NCBI GenBank assembly: GCA_024234575.1
Contig: JACKOB010000007.1
Location: 62,001-126,000, forward strand
DNA: 64,000 nt
Origin: Hahellaceae bacterium
GTDB lineage: Bacteria; Pseudomonadota; Gammaproteobacteria; Pseudomonadales; Oleiphilaceae
Reading direction: 5' to 3'
Below the pieces are notes generated by a model that worked only from the letters and a program-made list of their open reading frames with translations, was not told where the DNA came from and made no database searches. Positions 28,814 to 38,367 of this stretch are shown one piece after another. Every line of letters starts with the position of its first letter. Position 1 is the stretch's first letter. The translations under genes were made by a program, and so were the position numbers.

Positions 28814-29627
28814 AATATTTGGGGTCAGAGTAAAAACTCACAAACCTATCATCTTTGATTTTGGGCCTCTCTTCTTCCCAGTAACCCTTCTCCCCGTTAA
28901 GCCCTCTATCTCTTGTTTAAATCTGTCGCTGCCTAATGCAAGACCTTTGTTGCATGAATCTCTAATGTCTTGAAGCAGATCTTTATCAATGTGATCTTCG
29001 AACATCGTTTTATAGGCAGCTTCCCTTTCCTTTGCGTTTTTACCTAGCTGATTGTATACGTCGTGAGGTGTCCAGAGATTCGAAGCATGACCCAATCCAT
29101 TAGTTTTAAAACTAGACCATCGATATTCTCCCGGCGCTTCGACCATTCCGGCGCGTACTGGATTCAACTCGATGTATCGTTGACACAACAAAAAATAATT
29201 CTCTGCGTCTACAGCGTATGACTTAAATCTCCCTTCCCAGAGGGTGCCCGTTCTCTGATAAGTGTAGTTGAAATAACGTACGTACTGCCTGCCCAATGAT
29301 TGCATCATTCGCGATACGCTATTGAACTTGTTGGGAGTCACTAATAAATGAACATGGTTTGTCATAAAGACCCAAGCGTGTATAGCTACGCCGTTCTTTT
29401 TTGCGTGCTCGCTTAACCAATGGGCAAAGGCTTCGAAATCTTCATCACTCGCGAAACAAGCTTGCCGGTTTGTTCCCCTTTGAATGATATGTTGTGGTAT
29501 GCCAGGAGGGCATAATCGCGGTAATCGAGACATTTATCATCCTTGATATCTTGTCTAAAAAGCTAAAGTCTACTCCTCTTCAATCAGGAGTAAAGGCCAC
29601 CTTATTTTTACTCTGACCCCAAATATT
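28814..29627 (-). mobile_element. Intact, intron-free REP-associated transposase element
   Basis: The 814-bp element is bounded by 23-bp perfect inverted repeats that begin AATATTTGGGGTCAGAGT at each end (28814-28836 and 29605-29627). It contains one transposase gene and an internal hairpin (CTACTCCT...AGGAGTA at about 29570-29592). It provides the empty-site sequence for the group II intron insertions at the other two copies. Confidence 0.8.
28838..29533 (-). CDS. REP-associated tyrosine transposase (Y1/HUH), third copy
   Basis: The 231-residue transposase has HUH in TNHVHLLVTP and the same Tyr-containing helix as the middle copy. It differs from that copy at a few residues near positions 34-42 and 171. 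It is the only copy in an uninterrupted element with both ends. Confidence 0.88.
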   Translation of the reverse strand: MSRLPRLCPPGIPQHIIQRGTNRQACFASDEDFEAFAHWLSEHAKKNGVAIHAWVFMTNHVHLLVTPNKFNSVSRMMQSLGRQYVRYFNYTYQRTGTLWEGRFKSYAVDAENYFLLCQRYIELNPVRAGMVEAPGEYRWSSFKTNGLGHASNLWTPHDVYNQLGKNAKEREAAYKTMFEDHIDKDLLQDIRDSCNKGLALGSDRFKQEIEGLTGRRVTGKKRGPKSKMIGL

Positions 29628-30124
29628 CCACAAATATTCAAAAAAGCAAACCATCTAGTTTCGGGTACCGCATCTCTCCAACCAATATATGATCAGTCCT
29701 TGATTGCGAGAGGACAAATACAAAAGCATTTTCCACAAATGACGGTCGCTGTTTTGAGTGCCTTTCCCATTTTTATTGTTGATTACTTTGGGGAGGGATG
29801 GCAGAGGGTTGGTCGGGTCTAACAAAAATATATATGGTTTTTCCCTGCTAAATGTTTACCTAAATCATTACGCCCTACTTCACCACCACACCTGTTGCCA
29901 GTATGCTTGTCTCGATGCACCGTTTTCAAATCACGATTCAGTACCTGAATATGACTCTGCGAACAACTCAAACCACTGTGACTCGATTTGTACCCGCCAA
30001 GCTATCCGTCACTAAAAACAAAAATATTCCTAGATTTTGACTATTGAACCATTGTCCATCGGGGAAACCTATGCATACTAAAGACATAGTGTCTTCCACT
30101 CATTGATTTGAAAGGACAAATTTC
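29628..30124. other. Gene-free border between the island and the chromosomal backbone
   Basis: No coding frame is convincing in these 497 bases. The lost 5' part of the toxin gene is not recognisable here on the minus strand. The end of the island probably lies in this stretch, but no direct repeat or tRNA end was seen. AAAGGACAAATTTC immediately precedes the next gene as its ribosome site. Confidence 0.4.
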
Positions 30125-31027
30125 ATGCCGATTAAATTCTCTCTACTGGATGTTTTTGCAGATGCGCCTTTTCAAGGTACACAAATACCTGTTGTAGAGC
30201 TTGAAACAACAATACCAGACGATTTGAAGCTTTGTATTGCCAGCGAGTTCAAGCAAACAGAAACGGTTTTTATTGATAAATCTAACAAAACCCAGCCATT
30301 CAGTGTGTATAACAGCAGTGCAAAAACAGAGTTTGGTGCCCACACGACGCTTGCAGCGTCCTATATGGGTTATGAGCTTGGGCTGGCCCAGGATGAAGGG
30401 GCATTTTCTGCTTTAGTGATTAAAGAACCTGCGTATACCATTGAAAGTTTTATCGACAAATCTGAGAACGGCATTGGCAATATCCAATATCGACGCACCT
30501 TATCTGTAACCGTAGACAATTATACGCCAGAGATAAGTCGGATAGCTGCGGCGCTGAACACAGATGCCAAGCATATTAGTTTTAGTAAGTACAAGCCGCT
30601 TTTGGTAAGTGTTGATCGGCCCATTCTTGTTGTACCCTTTACCAAGCATGAGCATATTTTGAAGGTTTGCCTCGATTCAAGCCAGTGGTCAGAGCTGCTT
30701 GCCGATGTGTATGCTTCTGATATTTTCCTTTTTGCACCAGGCAGTATCACCGGCACAACTGCATTTCATGGCCGGTTGCTGTCACAGTTTACGCCCCAAA
30801 ATGAGTTTCCTCCTATTGGCAGTGTACTGCCCGAATTTATCGCCTATCTGGCAGCACAGGCATCGACAAGCGAGGGTACCCATACCTTTGCGATTGATCG
30901 TGGTAGTTTAACAACGAGAAAGAGTGTTATTCATGCCGAGTTTGATAAGCGTTCTGGCAAAGAAACGCAATGTCGAATTGGCGGGCGGGTGATTAAAATG
31001 GGTGAAGGTACCCTGCTCTATCCTTGA
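30125..31027 (+). CDS. PhzF-family isomerase/epimerase-like protein
   Basis: A 300-residue protein with the PhzF opening LLDVFADAPFQGTQIPVV (residues 6-23) and the conserved TETVFI segment, whose Glu is the catalytic residue in PhzF. The second half has the matching diaminopimelate epimerase-like fold pattern (FAPGSITGTTAFHGRLL, FPPIGSVLPEFIAYLA). Family members isomerise small metabolites; the substrate here is unknown. A phenazine cluster is not nearby, so it is a general PhzF-like enzyme. AAAGGA lies 8 bases before the ATG. Confidence 0.85.
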   Translation: MPIKFSLLDVFADAPFQGTQIPVVELETTIPDDLKLCIASEFKQTETVFIDKSNKTQPFSVYNSSAKTEFGAHTTLAASYMGYELGLAQDEGAFSALVIKEPAYTIESFIDKSENGIGNIQYRRTLSVTVDNYTPEISRIAAALNTDAKHISFSKYKPLLVSVDRPILVVPFTKHEHILKVCLDSSQWSELLADVYASDIFLFAPGSITGTTAFHGRLLSQFTPQNEFPPIGSVLPEFIAYLAAQASTSEGTHTFAIDRGSLTTRKSVIHAEFDKRSGKETQCRIGGRVIKMGEGTLLYP

Positions 31028-31087
31028 TTTTTGCATTGAAGATTAAGGTGGTATTATGCCGCCATATTAATGACGATAGGTGTCGAT

Positions 31088-31339
31088 ATGGCGCATAAAG
31101 TAACTTACGAATATAACGGTGTCGCGAAAGAAATAAATTTTTCTTACAGCGAGTTTCGCAATATGCATGAGGCGGTTGCACATGCTGAAGGCATCGATCT
31201 AACAAAGTTTCTAAAAATGGAACAAGAGCTGCAGTCTATTACCCGGGATAAGCATGCGGCAAGAAACTATCGGGATGCCGAGTTTCTTAAAATGGGCTTT
31301 ACTGATTTGTACTTTCATAAAAATGGTGGCAAGCGTTAA
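31088..31339 (+). CDS. DUF2960 family small protein
   Basis: ATG 31088 is chosen over 31070 because AGGTG precedes it closely and homologues begin M-A-x-x-V/I-x-Y. The 83-residue sequence MAHKVTYEYNGVAKEINFSY, with AEGIDLTKFLKMEQEL and RDAEFLKMGFTDLYF, matches the DUF2960 proteins of Vibrio and relatives. No function is known to me. Confidence 0.75.
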   Translation: MAHKVTYEYNGVAKEINFSYSEFRNMHEAVAHAEGIDLTKFLKMEQELQSITRDKHAARNYRDAEFLKMGFTDLYFHKNGGKR

Positions 31340-31462
31340 TCGTTGTCAGAACAACTAAATTGTGGTGAGTGGCGTGATGGCTGTCATTGCATGTCTTTTT
31401 GCTGACGTTGCAAAGATAAAGTGACATTCCTGACAGCAGTTGGCTTACATCTTTCATAGTTT

Positions 31463-32443
31463 TTACAAAGTGATAGGGCTTAAGAAGCCGTCCGGTTTAA
31501 TCGCTAATACAGAGCATTGCACTTGTTCCAGGATGATTTCTGCCGTGTTGCCGATAATAAAACCGGGGATACCTGTTCTGGCAACTGTACCCATGATGAT
31601 GAGATCAATATTGTGCTGTTTTACCAGCTGCGGTATTTCTCTGGTTGGCTGACCTTTTACCAAGTGCACCACGGGCCGAAAGGCCGCAGCCTCTTCTTTG
31701 CTCATTGCCTTGATGAGGTCACGCAACAACGTGTCCAGCAAGGCTGTGTACCCCTGTCGCGTCTGCTCAACATAGTCATCTACTTCTTTATCCGTCATAT
31801 GTGAAAAAGCGCCATAGCGTATAAAGTCTTCACCATAGGCGTCCCAGACGCTGCCGATATGCAGCTCTGCTGCGCTTGCTGCCAGTGTTGATGAGTGCTC
31901 TAAAACAAGCTTGTTAAGCTGGCTTTGTACGCGGGAGTCATCCTTTTCATCAAAATTGTTTTCGGTGACATCCACGGTGGCCAGCAGGTTTGAGAAAGGT
32001 TTAGTTTGCTCCGGGGTTAACATTAAAACCGGGCAAGGACATTTACGCAGCAGGTGCATATCATCGCTGCCAAACAAACGCTCTATCCAGCTATCTGTGT
32101 CGCAACACTTAATAACCAGATCACGTTTGTTGCGCAGAACGTCCCGAATAACTTCGATGAATTTAATGCCCGTATGCACTGTAATCGTAACATTCAGGTC
32201 TTTAACATAGGGCTGTAAAAAACTTTTAAGTGCCTTCGTTTTGGCATCGATAACTTCAGCTAACGTTTTTTCCAGCTCTTCCTGTTTATGTATTAATGGA
32301 ATAAATGAATCTGGCCGCTTTACTGTACAAACTACCGACAATTGTGCATTGTTTGCTTTCGCAAGTGACACAGCATGAATGACTGCCGCCTTTGAGCTTT
32401 CGTCGGGTTCGGCGACACACAGTATATTTTTAAATCGTTTCAT
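31463..32443 (-). CDS. uspE: Tandem-domain universal stress protein, UspE-like
   Basis: The 326-residue protein has two Usp domains. The first (about 1-145) opens FKNILCVAEPDESSKAAVIHA. The second (about 150-320) opens LLATVDVTENN and ends with IIMGTVARTGIPGFIIGNTAEIIL, the ATP-binding-type G-x2-G-x9-G-(S/T/N) loop. UspE proteins aid stress survival and motility in Enterobacteria. The size and order match UspE rather than single-domain UspA. It is convergent with the DUF2960 gene. Confidence 0.8.
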   Translation of the reverse strand: MKRFKNILCVAEPDESSKAAVIHAVSLAKANNAQLSVVCTVKRPDSFIPLIHKQEELEKTLAEVIDAKTKALKSFLQPYVKDLNVTITVHTGIKFIEVIRDVLRNKRDLVIKCCDTDSWIERLFGSDDMHLLRKCPCPVLMLTPEQTKPFSNLLATVDVTENNFDEKDDSRVQSQLNKLVLEHSSTLAASAAELHIGSVWDAYGEDFIRYGAFSHMTDKEVDDYVEQTRQGYTALLDTLLRDLIKAMSKEEAAAFRPVVHLVKGQPTREIPQLVKQHNIDLIIMGTVARTGIPGFIIGNTAEIILEQVQCSVLAIKPDGFLSPITL

Positions 32444-32492
32444 CTTGTTACCAGGTTCGTTAAGGTTGTTCTAAAAATAAGAATGTTAACTA

Positions 32493-33569
32493 ATGACTAC
32501 AACACTAAAGATAGTACCTGTTTTGATAATAGTACCTGTTTTGATAATAGTGGCACTGGCTTCCTATTTGGGCCCTGCTTCTGCAGCGGTGAATCAGTCT
32601 GCAGTTGTCTTACAATATCACAACGTTGGCTATGACACCCCCGTTACCACTAGCATTACGCCAGAGACCTTAACACTGCATATCAAGTGGTTACGGGATA
32701 ACAACTTCACCATTCTTCCACTGACTGAAGTGGTTTCTACCCTGCGCAAAAAGAAAGCGTTTGCCTCCGACAAAGTGGTGGCAATCACGTTTGACGACGC
32801 AAATATTTCTGTGTGTGATACGGCATGGCCAATTCTTAAAAAGTATAAGATCCCTTTTACATTGTTTATCAGCACGGATGCCATTGAAAAACAGTATAGC
32901 TCTCAATGCTCTTGGGAAAACCTTAAAGAGATGGTTAAGTCTGGACTTATGACACCGGCAAACCACTCGCATCGCCATTTAAACATGGTTTCAGGCGAGT
33001 TGCTTAAATCACCTGCTTTGTGGAAATCAACCATGCAGGAGGAAATTACCAAAGCAAATGAGCTGATCGCATTAAATCTTGGTATAAACAGCAGGCTGTT
33101 TGCTTACCCTTATGGTGAATACAACGCAGAACTGGCACTGTTGGTAACTCAATCTGGGTTCACAGGCTTTGGGCAACACTCCGGCGCACTTGGTTATCTG
33201 AGCGATTTTAGTGCGTTGCCACGCTTCCCCGCTTCTGGTCAGCATGCGAATTTAGAAACCTTATCGGTAAAGCTGCTAAGCCTGCCGTTTCCCGCCAGGT
33301 ATCATGTGGAACATGACAACCCTATCCGTATAAATGGCCCGCACAATCCGCCGAAACTCGTTATCGAGTCGAATGACCCGTATATACTTGCCAATAGCCA
33401 GTGCTTTAATGCAGCAGGCGAGCGCCTGGTAAACGCAGTGATTAACAACGAGATAGTTGTACAAGCACCGTCAGCATTACCCGCAGGTAGGCACCGCTAT
33501 ACTTGCACCTGTAAGAGTCCGGACTCAGATCGATTTTTCTGGTTATCACAACAATGGCTGGTTGAGTAA
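32493..33569 (+). CDS. Secreted polysaccharide deacetylase (NodB domain)
   Basis: A 358-residue protein with an N-terminal signal peptide containing the duplicated segment PVLIIVPVLIIV. The NodB domain opens VVLQYHNVG, carries ITFDDANIS (about residues 97-105, with the catalytic and metal-binding Asp pair; the usual DDG third residue is Ala) and NHSHRHLNM (about 157-165, metal-binding His). The C-terminal 100 residues look like a beta-rich accessory domain. It probably deacetylates a surface or periplasmic glycan, like PgaB-type enzymes. Its 3' end overlaps the convergent Na/Pi gene by 24 bases. Confidence 0.8.
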   Translation: MTTTLKIVPVLIIVPVLIIVALASYLGPASAAVNQSAVVLQYHNVGYDTPVTTSITPETLTLHIKWLRDNNFTILPLTEVVSTLRKKKAFASDKVVAITFDDANISVCDTAWPILKKYKIPFTLFISTDAIEKQYSSQCSWENLKEMVKSGLMTPANHSHRHLNMVSGELLKSPALWKSTMQEEITKANELIALNLGINSRLFAYPYGEYNAELALLVTQSGFTGFGQHSGALGYLSDFSALPRFPASGQHANLETLSVKLLSLPFPARYHVEHDNPIRINGPHNPPKLVIESNDPYILANSQCFNAAGERLVNAVINNEIVVQAPSALPAGRHRYTCTCKSPDSDRFFWLSQQWLVE

Positions 33570-35219
33570 CGGCGAATCTGTGGTAGGTGCTTTTGCGCCG
33601 GGCTCCTCCAACCTGTTTACTGTGCCCGTATCCGTCCTTAATTTGCTTAAAGCACGTTTTGCCTTAAGCCACTGTTGCGACATTCTTAACTGTTCGCCAA
33701 ATAGCTCTATGTATTCCAGCATGTTCTCGACAGAAATTTCGCCCTGCGCGCCGGCGAAAAGTAGTTTAGATTTTGCCAGATCATGCTCGCTTTGAATAAG
33801 TGGTAGCATGTCTTCAACATCAGGCACTGGACATAGCACAGCATTGGTTATAGCCAGATTGAAACGTTTGATGTCAGAGGCATAGCTGTCACCTGCCTTA
33901 GATTCGGCTAAATCAAAGCGTTTGCAGATGTTTTCTGCATTGTTTATGCAGCCTAAGAAATATTGATCAACACGCAAGAGCACGGCTAGTTGTTTAACTA
34001 CTTCATCAGATAACGTCTTACGTTCCAGGCTCGCAATAAACTGAGAGACACTGGCAGTGAGGCTTTTAACGATCTTTAGATTGGCAGTTAATTCATTTTT
34101 GTCCGGCTTTGTGTTTGCGGTGGCCACATCGATGATACTTTGCACCTTCACCGCAAGCGCTGCTAACTCTAGTACCACAGCGTTGACGGCAAGCACTGGT
34201 GTTGTCGCAATGCTTTTGTCTAAAAACTTAGGTTGAGTTGGTGTTTCGTCATGGCTGCGGAAACGACTTTCTAAAAATGTGGCCAAGCGGTCGTTAAGAG
34301 GAAATACCAGCAATACACCGAGTATATTAAATACGGAGTGAAACAGCGCCAACGTCACACCGGGTGTTGTGGTAGTTTCGAAAAATGTACTTGCTGTGTT
34401 TATGGCCGCCAATATTACCGGCAGAATAATTAACGCGACTATGCCTGTTGCGACGTTAAAGAGCACTTGGGCCAAGGCCACACGTTTAGCATTAGACGTA
34501 GCCCCTAACGACGCCAAAACCGCTGTAGAGGTTGTGCCTACGTTGGCGCCTATAACCATTGCTGCTGCGGCATAGAGCCCTACCAGTTCAGATGCGGCAG
34601 CGGTAATTATCAGGGCAATCGAGGCACTTGAGGATTGTGTAAGAATGGTCATTACCACGCCTAACAACAAAAAAATAAAGACCTGTTTTAGCCCCGTGGC
34701 GGTAAATTTTGATACATCAAACGCGGCGACCAACCCTTCAAAAGCATTTTTTAATACATCAACGCCAACAAAAAACAGTCCAAAACCAACCAATGCTAAC
34801 CCAAAGGCGGCAACGGCCCCTTCTTTTTTGGTAAAGCGAAGCAGCATTCCAATTCCGATCATGGGCAACGCTATGGCCTGAATATCAAATTTGAAACCGA
34901 TAAACGCGACCAGCCACCCGGTTATCGTGGTGCCTACGTTTGTGCCATAAATAATGCCAAGCGTTTGTCTCATGGTTAGCAGCCCGGCATTGACGAAGCC
35001 AATTGAGGCTACGGTGACGGCACTTGATGATTGCACAATGGCTGTCATGAAAAAACCTGACAACACCCCGCGAAACGGCGTACTGGTCCAATCTGACAAG
35101 ACTTTGCGCAGCGTATTACCGGCAGCTTGCTTTAGACCATCGGTCATCATTCCTACCGAAAGTAAAAAAAGGCCCAATCCGCCCAGTAATGTGCCCACTA
35201 TTTGCAGTGTTTCAATCAA
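33546..35219 (-). CDS. Na+/phosphate cotransporter family protein with PhoU-like tail
   Basis: A 557-residue membrane protein beginning at TTG 35219. It has two Na_Pi_cotrans repeats with the QSSSA signatures (IVQSSSAVTVASIGF at about 62-76 and LTQSSSASIALIITA at about 195-209). A soluble helical C-terminus from about 350 resembles PhoU. The family imports or exports phosphate with sodium. It is adjacent to other transporters, but each seems to be its own transcription unit. Confidence 0.85.
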   Translation of the reverse strand: MIETLQIVGTLLGGLGLFLLSVGMMTDGLKQAAGNTLRKVLSDWTSTPFRGVLSGFFMTAIVQSSSAVTVASIGFVNAGLLTMRQTLGIIYGTNVGTTITGWLVAFIGFKFDIQAIALPMIGIGMLLRFTKKEGAVAAFGLALVGFGLFFVGVDVLKNAFEGLVAAFDVSKFTATGLKQVFIFLLLGVVMTILTQSSSASIALIITAAASELVGLYAAAAMVIGANVGTTSTAVLASLGATSNAKRVALAQVLFNVATGIVALIILPVILAAINTASTFFETTTTPGVTLALFHSVFNILGVLLVFPLNDRLATFLESRFRSHDETPTQPKFLDKSIATTPVLAVNAVVLELAALAVKVQSIIDVATANTKPDKNELTANLKIVKSLTASVSQFIASLERKTLSDEVVKQLAVLLRVDQYFLGCINNAENICKRFDLAESKAGDSYASDIKRFNLAITNAVLCPVPDVEDMLPLIQSEHDLAKSKLLFAGAQGEISVENMLEYIELFGEQLRMSQQWLKAKRALSKLRTDTGTVNRLEEPGAKAPTTDSPLLNQPLL

Positions 35220-35270
35220 GATAAATGACCTTTTTGCTAAGATTAGTTCCTGCGCCCAGGTTTAACTATT

Positions 35271-36623
35271 TCATTCTTTTGGGGGGGTATCCTGACTTGC
35301 GTCGGTCATGCTTTGCGCTGAAAGTGCCTGCACCGTTGTACACGCCACCACATCGCCCAATACATTGACGGATGTTCGGCACATATCCAGTATACGATCT
35401 ACCCCAAGGATGAGTGCGACCCCTGCGGCGGGGATACCCACCCCTTCCAGCACCATACTAAGAATGATAATGCCTGCGCCAGGGGTGGCAGGCGAACCTA
35501 TAGATGCGGCAACGGCCATGGTTACTACGAAGAGATAGCTGCTTAAACCGAGTTCGACATTAAACACCTGGGCTAAAAAGACAGTGGCTACACCTTGGTA
35601 AAGTGCCGTGCCCGTCATGTTTATCGTCGCACCCAGAGGAATTAAAAAGCGTGCGATATCTGGTTTAACCCCCAGCTTGTTCTCGGTAACCTGCAACGTG
35701 ATCGGCATGACTGCTGCAGAACTGCTGGTTGAAAATGCCAACAGCAATAACTCGCGCATGTTCGCAAAAAAGTCATGAAATGATTGCGTTAAGGTTAGTT
35801 TTGCGACGACAAAATAAAGTGCAGAAATAATTAACAAGCCTATTATCACCGTGATGACGTAAACGACCATGCCGCCAAGGACTTCAATTCCAAGGCTGGC
35901 AACGAGTTTGGTAATAAGTCCGTACACGGCGATTGGGGCCAACATCATTGCCCAGGATACAATTCTCAAACAAACTTCCTGTAAGGCTTCGAGTAATTCG
36001 AACAAAGGACGAGATTGTTTAGCGGGAATTGATAGTAAGGCAGCCCCAAGCACTGCGGCGAAGAAGATAACTTGTAACATCTCTCCAGATGCCATAGATG
36101 CCAATGGGTTTTTAGGAATCAGTCCAGACATTTTTTCTGGTAACTCGGCGGCATTCGGAAAGCCTGGTGCAGACGTACTTGTTAATGGTGATGCTGCCGT
36201 CTGAGCGAGCGACGAGGCATCTATATAGCTTCCGGGTTGGATATTCAACGCCAGCAAAATGCCTATCGCTGCCGCTAATGCCGTGGAAATGACAATAAAG
36301 CAAATAGCAATAAGACCGTTTCTTCTCAACGAGTCAGGATTGTTGTTCGAAGCCAGGCCTCTTACGATAGAGGCGACAACAAGCGGCACGACGATCATTT
36401 GAATAATCGCGAGAAATATCTGGCCCGGAAAAGCTAACCAGGCTGAAATTGTTTTCACGGTTGAGGCATTAACAAGGTTTAAATCTGGACCTAGTAATAT
36501 GCCTGACACCACTCCCAGCCCCAGTGCGATTAACACCTTTAGCCACAGTCTGCCGTGTATCAGTTTTTCGAACTGATTGGCTAAATTCTTTAAAGGGGTG
36601 AAGAACAGCTGAGGTTTTACCAT
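35271..36623 (-). CDS. Dicarboxylate/amino acid:cation symporter (DAACS family)
   Basis: A 450-residue protein with about eight membrane segments. The diagnostic serine-rich loop FSTSSSAAVMPITLQV (about residues 293-308) and NMTGTALYQGVATVFLAQ (about 335-352) match the GltP/DctA family, where they line the substrate and Na+/H+ site. LAFSTSSS and the final MCRTSVNVLGD motif are intact. The substrate is likely glutamate, aspartate or a C4-dicarboxylate. Confidence 0.88.
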   Translation of the reverse strand: MVKPQLFFTPLKNLANQFEKLIHGRLWLKVLIALGLGVVSGILLGPDLNLVNASTVKTISAWLAFPGQIFLAIIQMIVVPLVVASIVRGLASNNNPDSLRRNGLIAICFIVISTALAAAIGILLALNIQPGSYIDASSLAQTAASPLTSTSAPGFPNAAELPEKMSGLIPKNPLASMASGEMLQVIFFAAVLGAALLSIPAKQSRPLFELLEALQEVCLRIVSWAMMLAPIAVYGLITKLVASLGIEVLGGMVVYVITVIIGLLIISALYFVVAKLTLTQSFHDFFANMRELLLLAFSTSSSAAVMPITLQVTENKLGVKPDIARFLIPLGATINMTGTALYQGVATVFLAQVFNVELGLSSYLFVVTMAVAASIGSPATPGAGIIILSMVLEGVGIPAAGVALILGVDRILDMCRTSVNVLGDVVACTTVQALSAQSMTDASQDTPPKE

Positions 36624-36682
36624 GTTTTTCCTGTATCCAAGTTTTATCTTTGCCTAACAAGCATTTTGACTTTCCCTTCTTG

Positions 36683-38332
36683 TTAGTTACGCAATTCGTT
36701 TACTTTGTTGCTGAGTATTTTCTCTGCCGCGTATTTTGCTGCGAATTCGTAGGGAATAATTTCTAACACCTCTCCCAGGCCATCAACCAGGTGTGTGCTG
36801 TTTTCGCCTGCCGTATACGCTAAACTTCCTTTAAAATTGATGCCCACCAGCGCCTGAGTCAGCGCTTTATTGATGTGCTTGTCGTGAGTCGCACAAACGA
36901 TCCATTTAGTTTCATTTAAATTCAAGCTGGCAATGAACTCTATATCTTCTGCATCGCCGTAATGCGCAGCAATACCCTTTGATAACGATTTTTTTATGAC
37001 CTCAGGATTGAAATCAACCCCCAGCACAGTCATACCTTTGTCTTCAAATGAAGCGACGATTGTTCTGCCAAACCGGCCTAAGCCAAAAACTACACAATCA
37101 TAGGTCTTGGCAGTATTTTGAGTTTCTATTGATGATTCACGATGCGTTACTTTTTTCTCGAATAGCCCCAACCAGGGGGCTATTAGTTGATACAGGTTTT
37201 GAGAGTAAAGAATCATGTAGGTAGAAACACTGATCGTGATCAAACCAACTAACGTAATCAGCCCCAGGATGCTGTTATTAATATGACCAAGTGAGACACC
37301 TAGCGCTGCCAATATCAGTGAAAACTCACTTATTTGCGCAACTGTTAAACCCGCCAGGAAGCCTGTTCGTTTACGATACCCCATTACTCCCATAATAATC
37401 ATGACAATTAGCGGGTTACCTACAATTACAAAAAATGAAAATATCAAGGCAGAGGTGACTTGTTCGCCCATCACGGCCAGATTCAGAGACGCCCCTAAAT
37501 CCACGAAAAAAAACAATAGGAGGAAGTCTCTTAAGGAGGTTAATCGTGAGCCGATGATATCCCTGTATGGCGTCGACGCGAGTGACACCCCGGCTAGAAA
37601 CGCTCCCACCTCCTTGCTAAATCCTAGTGAACTTCCTATAGCCCCCAATGACACAGCCCATGCGATTGAAAAAAGTATCAACAACTCGTTAGAGTGAGCC
37701 ATAGTTTGCAATAATGGTGTCAGCACGTATCGCATAAGTAATGCGACAATGAAAACGAAAGCGGCACCACTAAACAACACCTGTACCGCTTGTAGCCCAA
37801 TATTTTGACTGTTTTCGGGCTGATTCATGGCGTTTAGAACAATCATTGCCACGATCACCAGTATATCCTGAACAATAAGGAAACCGACGGCGATACGGCC
37901 GTGCAGAGAGTCAACCTCCCTTTTATCTGAAAGTAATTTAACTATGATAATAGTGCTGGAAAAAGTCAGCGCGACTGCAATATAAACCGATTCAATTGGG
38001 TTGAAGCCAATGGCTGCAGCGATGAAGTACCCTACTAATGAGGTAAACAGTACCTGACCGACACCAGTTGCTAATGCCACAGGCCCCATAGCTTTAATAA
38101 TGTGCAGGTCGAGCTTTAAACCGACGATAAAAAGCAGTAGCGATATACCCAGTTTGGCTAACAAATCAACCTGATCATTAGCCGTGACCAGGCCAGAAAC
38201 AGACGGGCCAAGAAGCACCCCAACCGCAATAAAACCAACGATGAGTGGCTGTTTCAGCTTTATGGCGACTAAGCCAACAACTGAAGCGGCAAAGAGCAAT
38301 AGTGCGAACTCAGAAAATACATCACTCATCAT
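36683..38332 (-). CDS. CPA2 cation:proton antiporter with TrkA-N domain (KefB/YbaL-like)
   Basis: A 549-residue protein with 11-13 predicted membrane segments (residues about 5-380) of the Na_H_exchanger fold. LDLHIIKAMG, ALTFSSTIIIVKLLSD and GAFLAGVSLA are typical of KefB/KefC/YbaL. A C-terminal TrkA-N (RCK) nucleotide-binding domain starts at about 410 (YDCVVFGLGRFGRTIVASF, the GxGxxG Rossmann turn). It probably exchanges K+ for H+ under nucleotide control. Confidence 0.88.
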   Translation of the reverse strand: MMSDVFSEFALLLFAASVVGLVAIKLKQPLIVGFIAVGVLLGPSVSGLVTANDQVDLLAKLGISLLLFIVGLKLDLHIIKAMGPVALATGVGQVLFTSLVGYFIAAAIGFNPIESVYIAVALTFSSTIIIVKLLSDKREVDSLHGRIAVGFLIVQDILVIVAMIVLNAMNQPENSQNIGLQAVQVLFSGAAFVFIVALLMRYVLTPLLQTMAHSNELLILFSIAWAVSLGAIGSSLGFSKEVGAFLAGVSLASTPYRDIIGSRLTSLRDFLLLFFFVDLGASLNLAVMGEQVTSALIFSFFVIVGNPLIVMIIMGVMGYRKRTGFLAGLTVAQISEFSLILAALGVSLGHINNSILGLITLVGLITISVSTYMILYSQNLYQLIAPWLGLFEKKVTHRESSIETQNTAKTYDCVVFGLGRFGRTIVASFEDKGMTVLGVDFNPEVIKKSLSKGIAAHYGDAEDIEFIASLNLNETKWIVCATHDKHINKALTQALVGINFKGSLAYTAGENSTHLVDGLGEVLEIIPYEFAAKYAAEKILSNKVNELRN

Positions 38333-38367
38333 ATGAACACCTTGTATAGATGTTTGCGTTAACCAAT

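Larger units (their letters stand above)
24484..29606. repeat. 5,123-bp tandem repeat, unit B
   Basis: Unit B matches unit A feature by feature. The intron, HTH, immunity and toxin products are identical in protein sequence to unit A. The few differences seen cluster in the transposase gene and its upstream region, which points to recombination within that element. Confidence 0.9.

Noticed and set aside
19361..29606. Tandem repeats considered as a CRISPR or satellite array
   Set aside because: The period is 5,123 bases with genes inside; no short repeat-spacer pattern exists.
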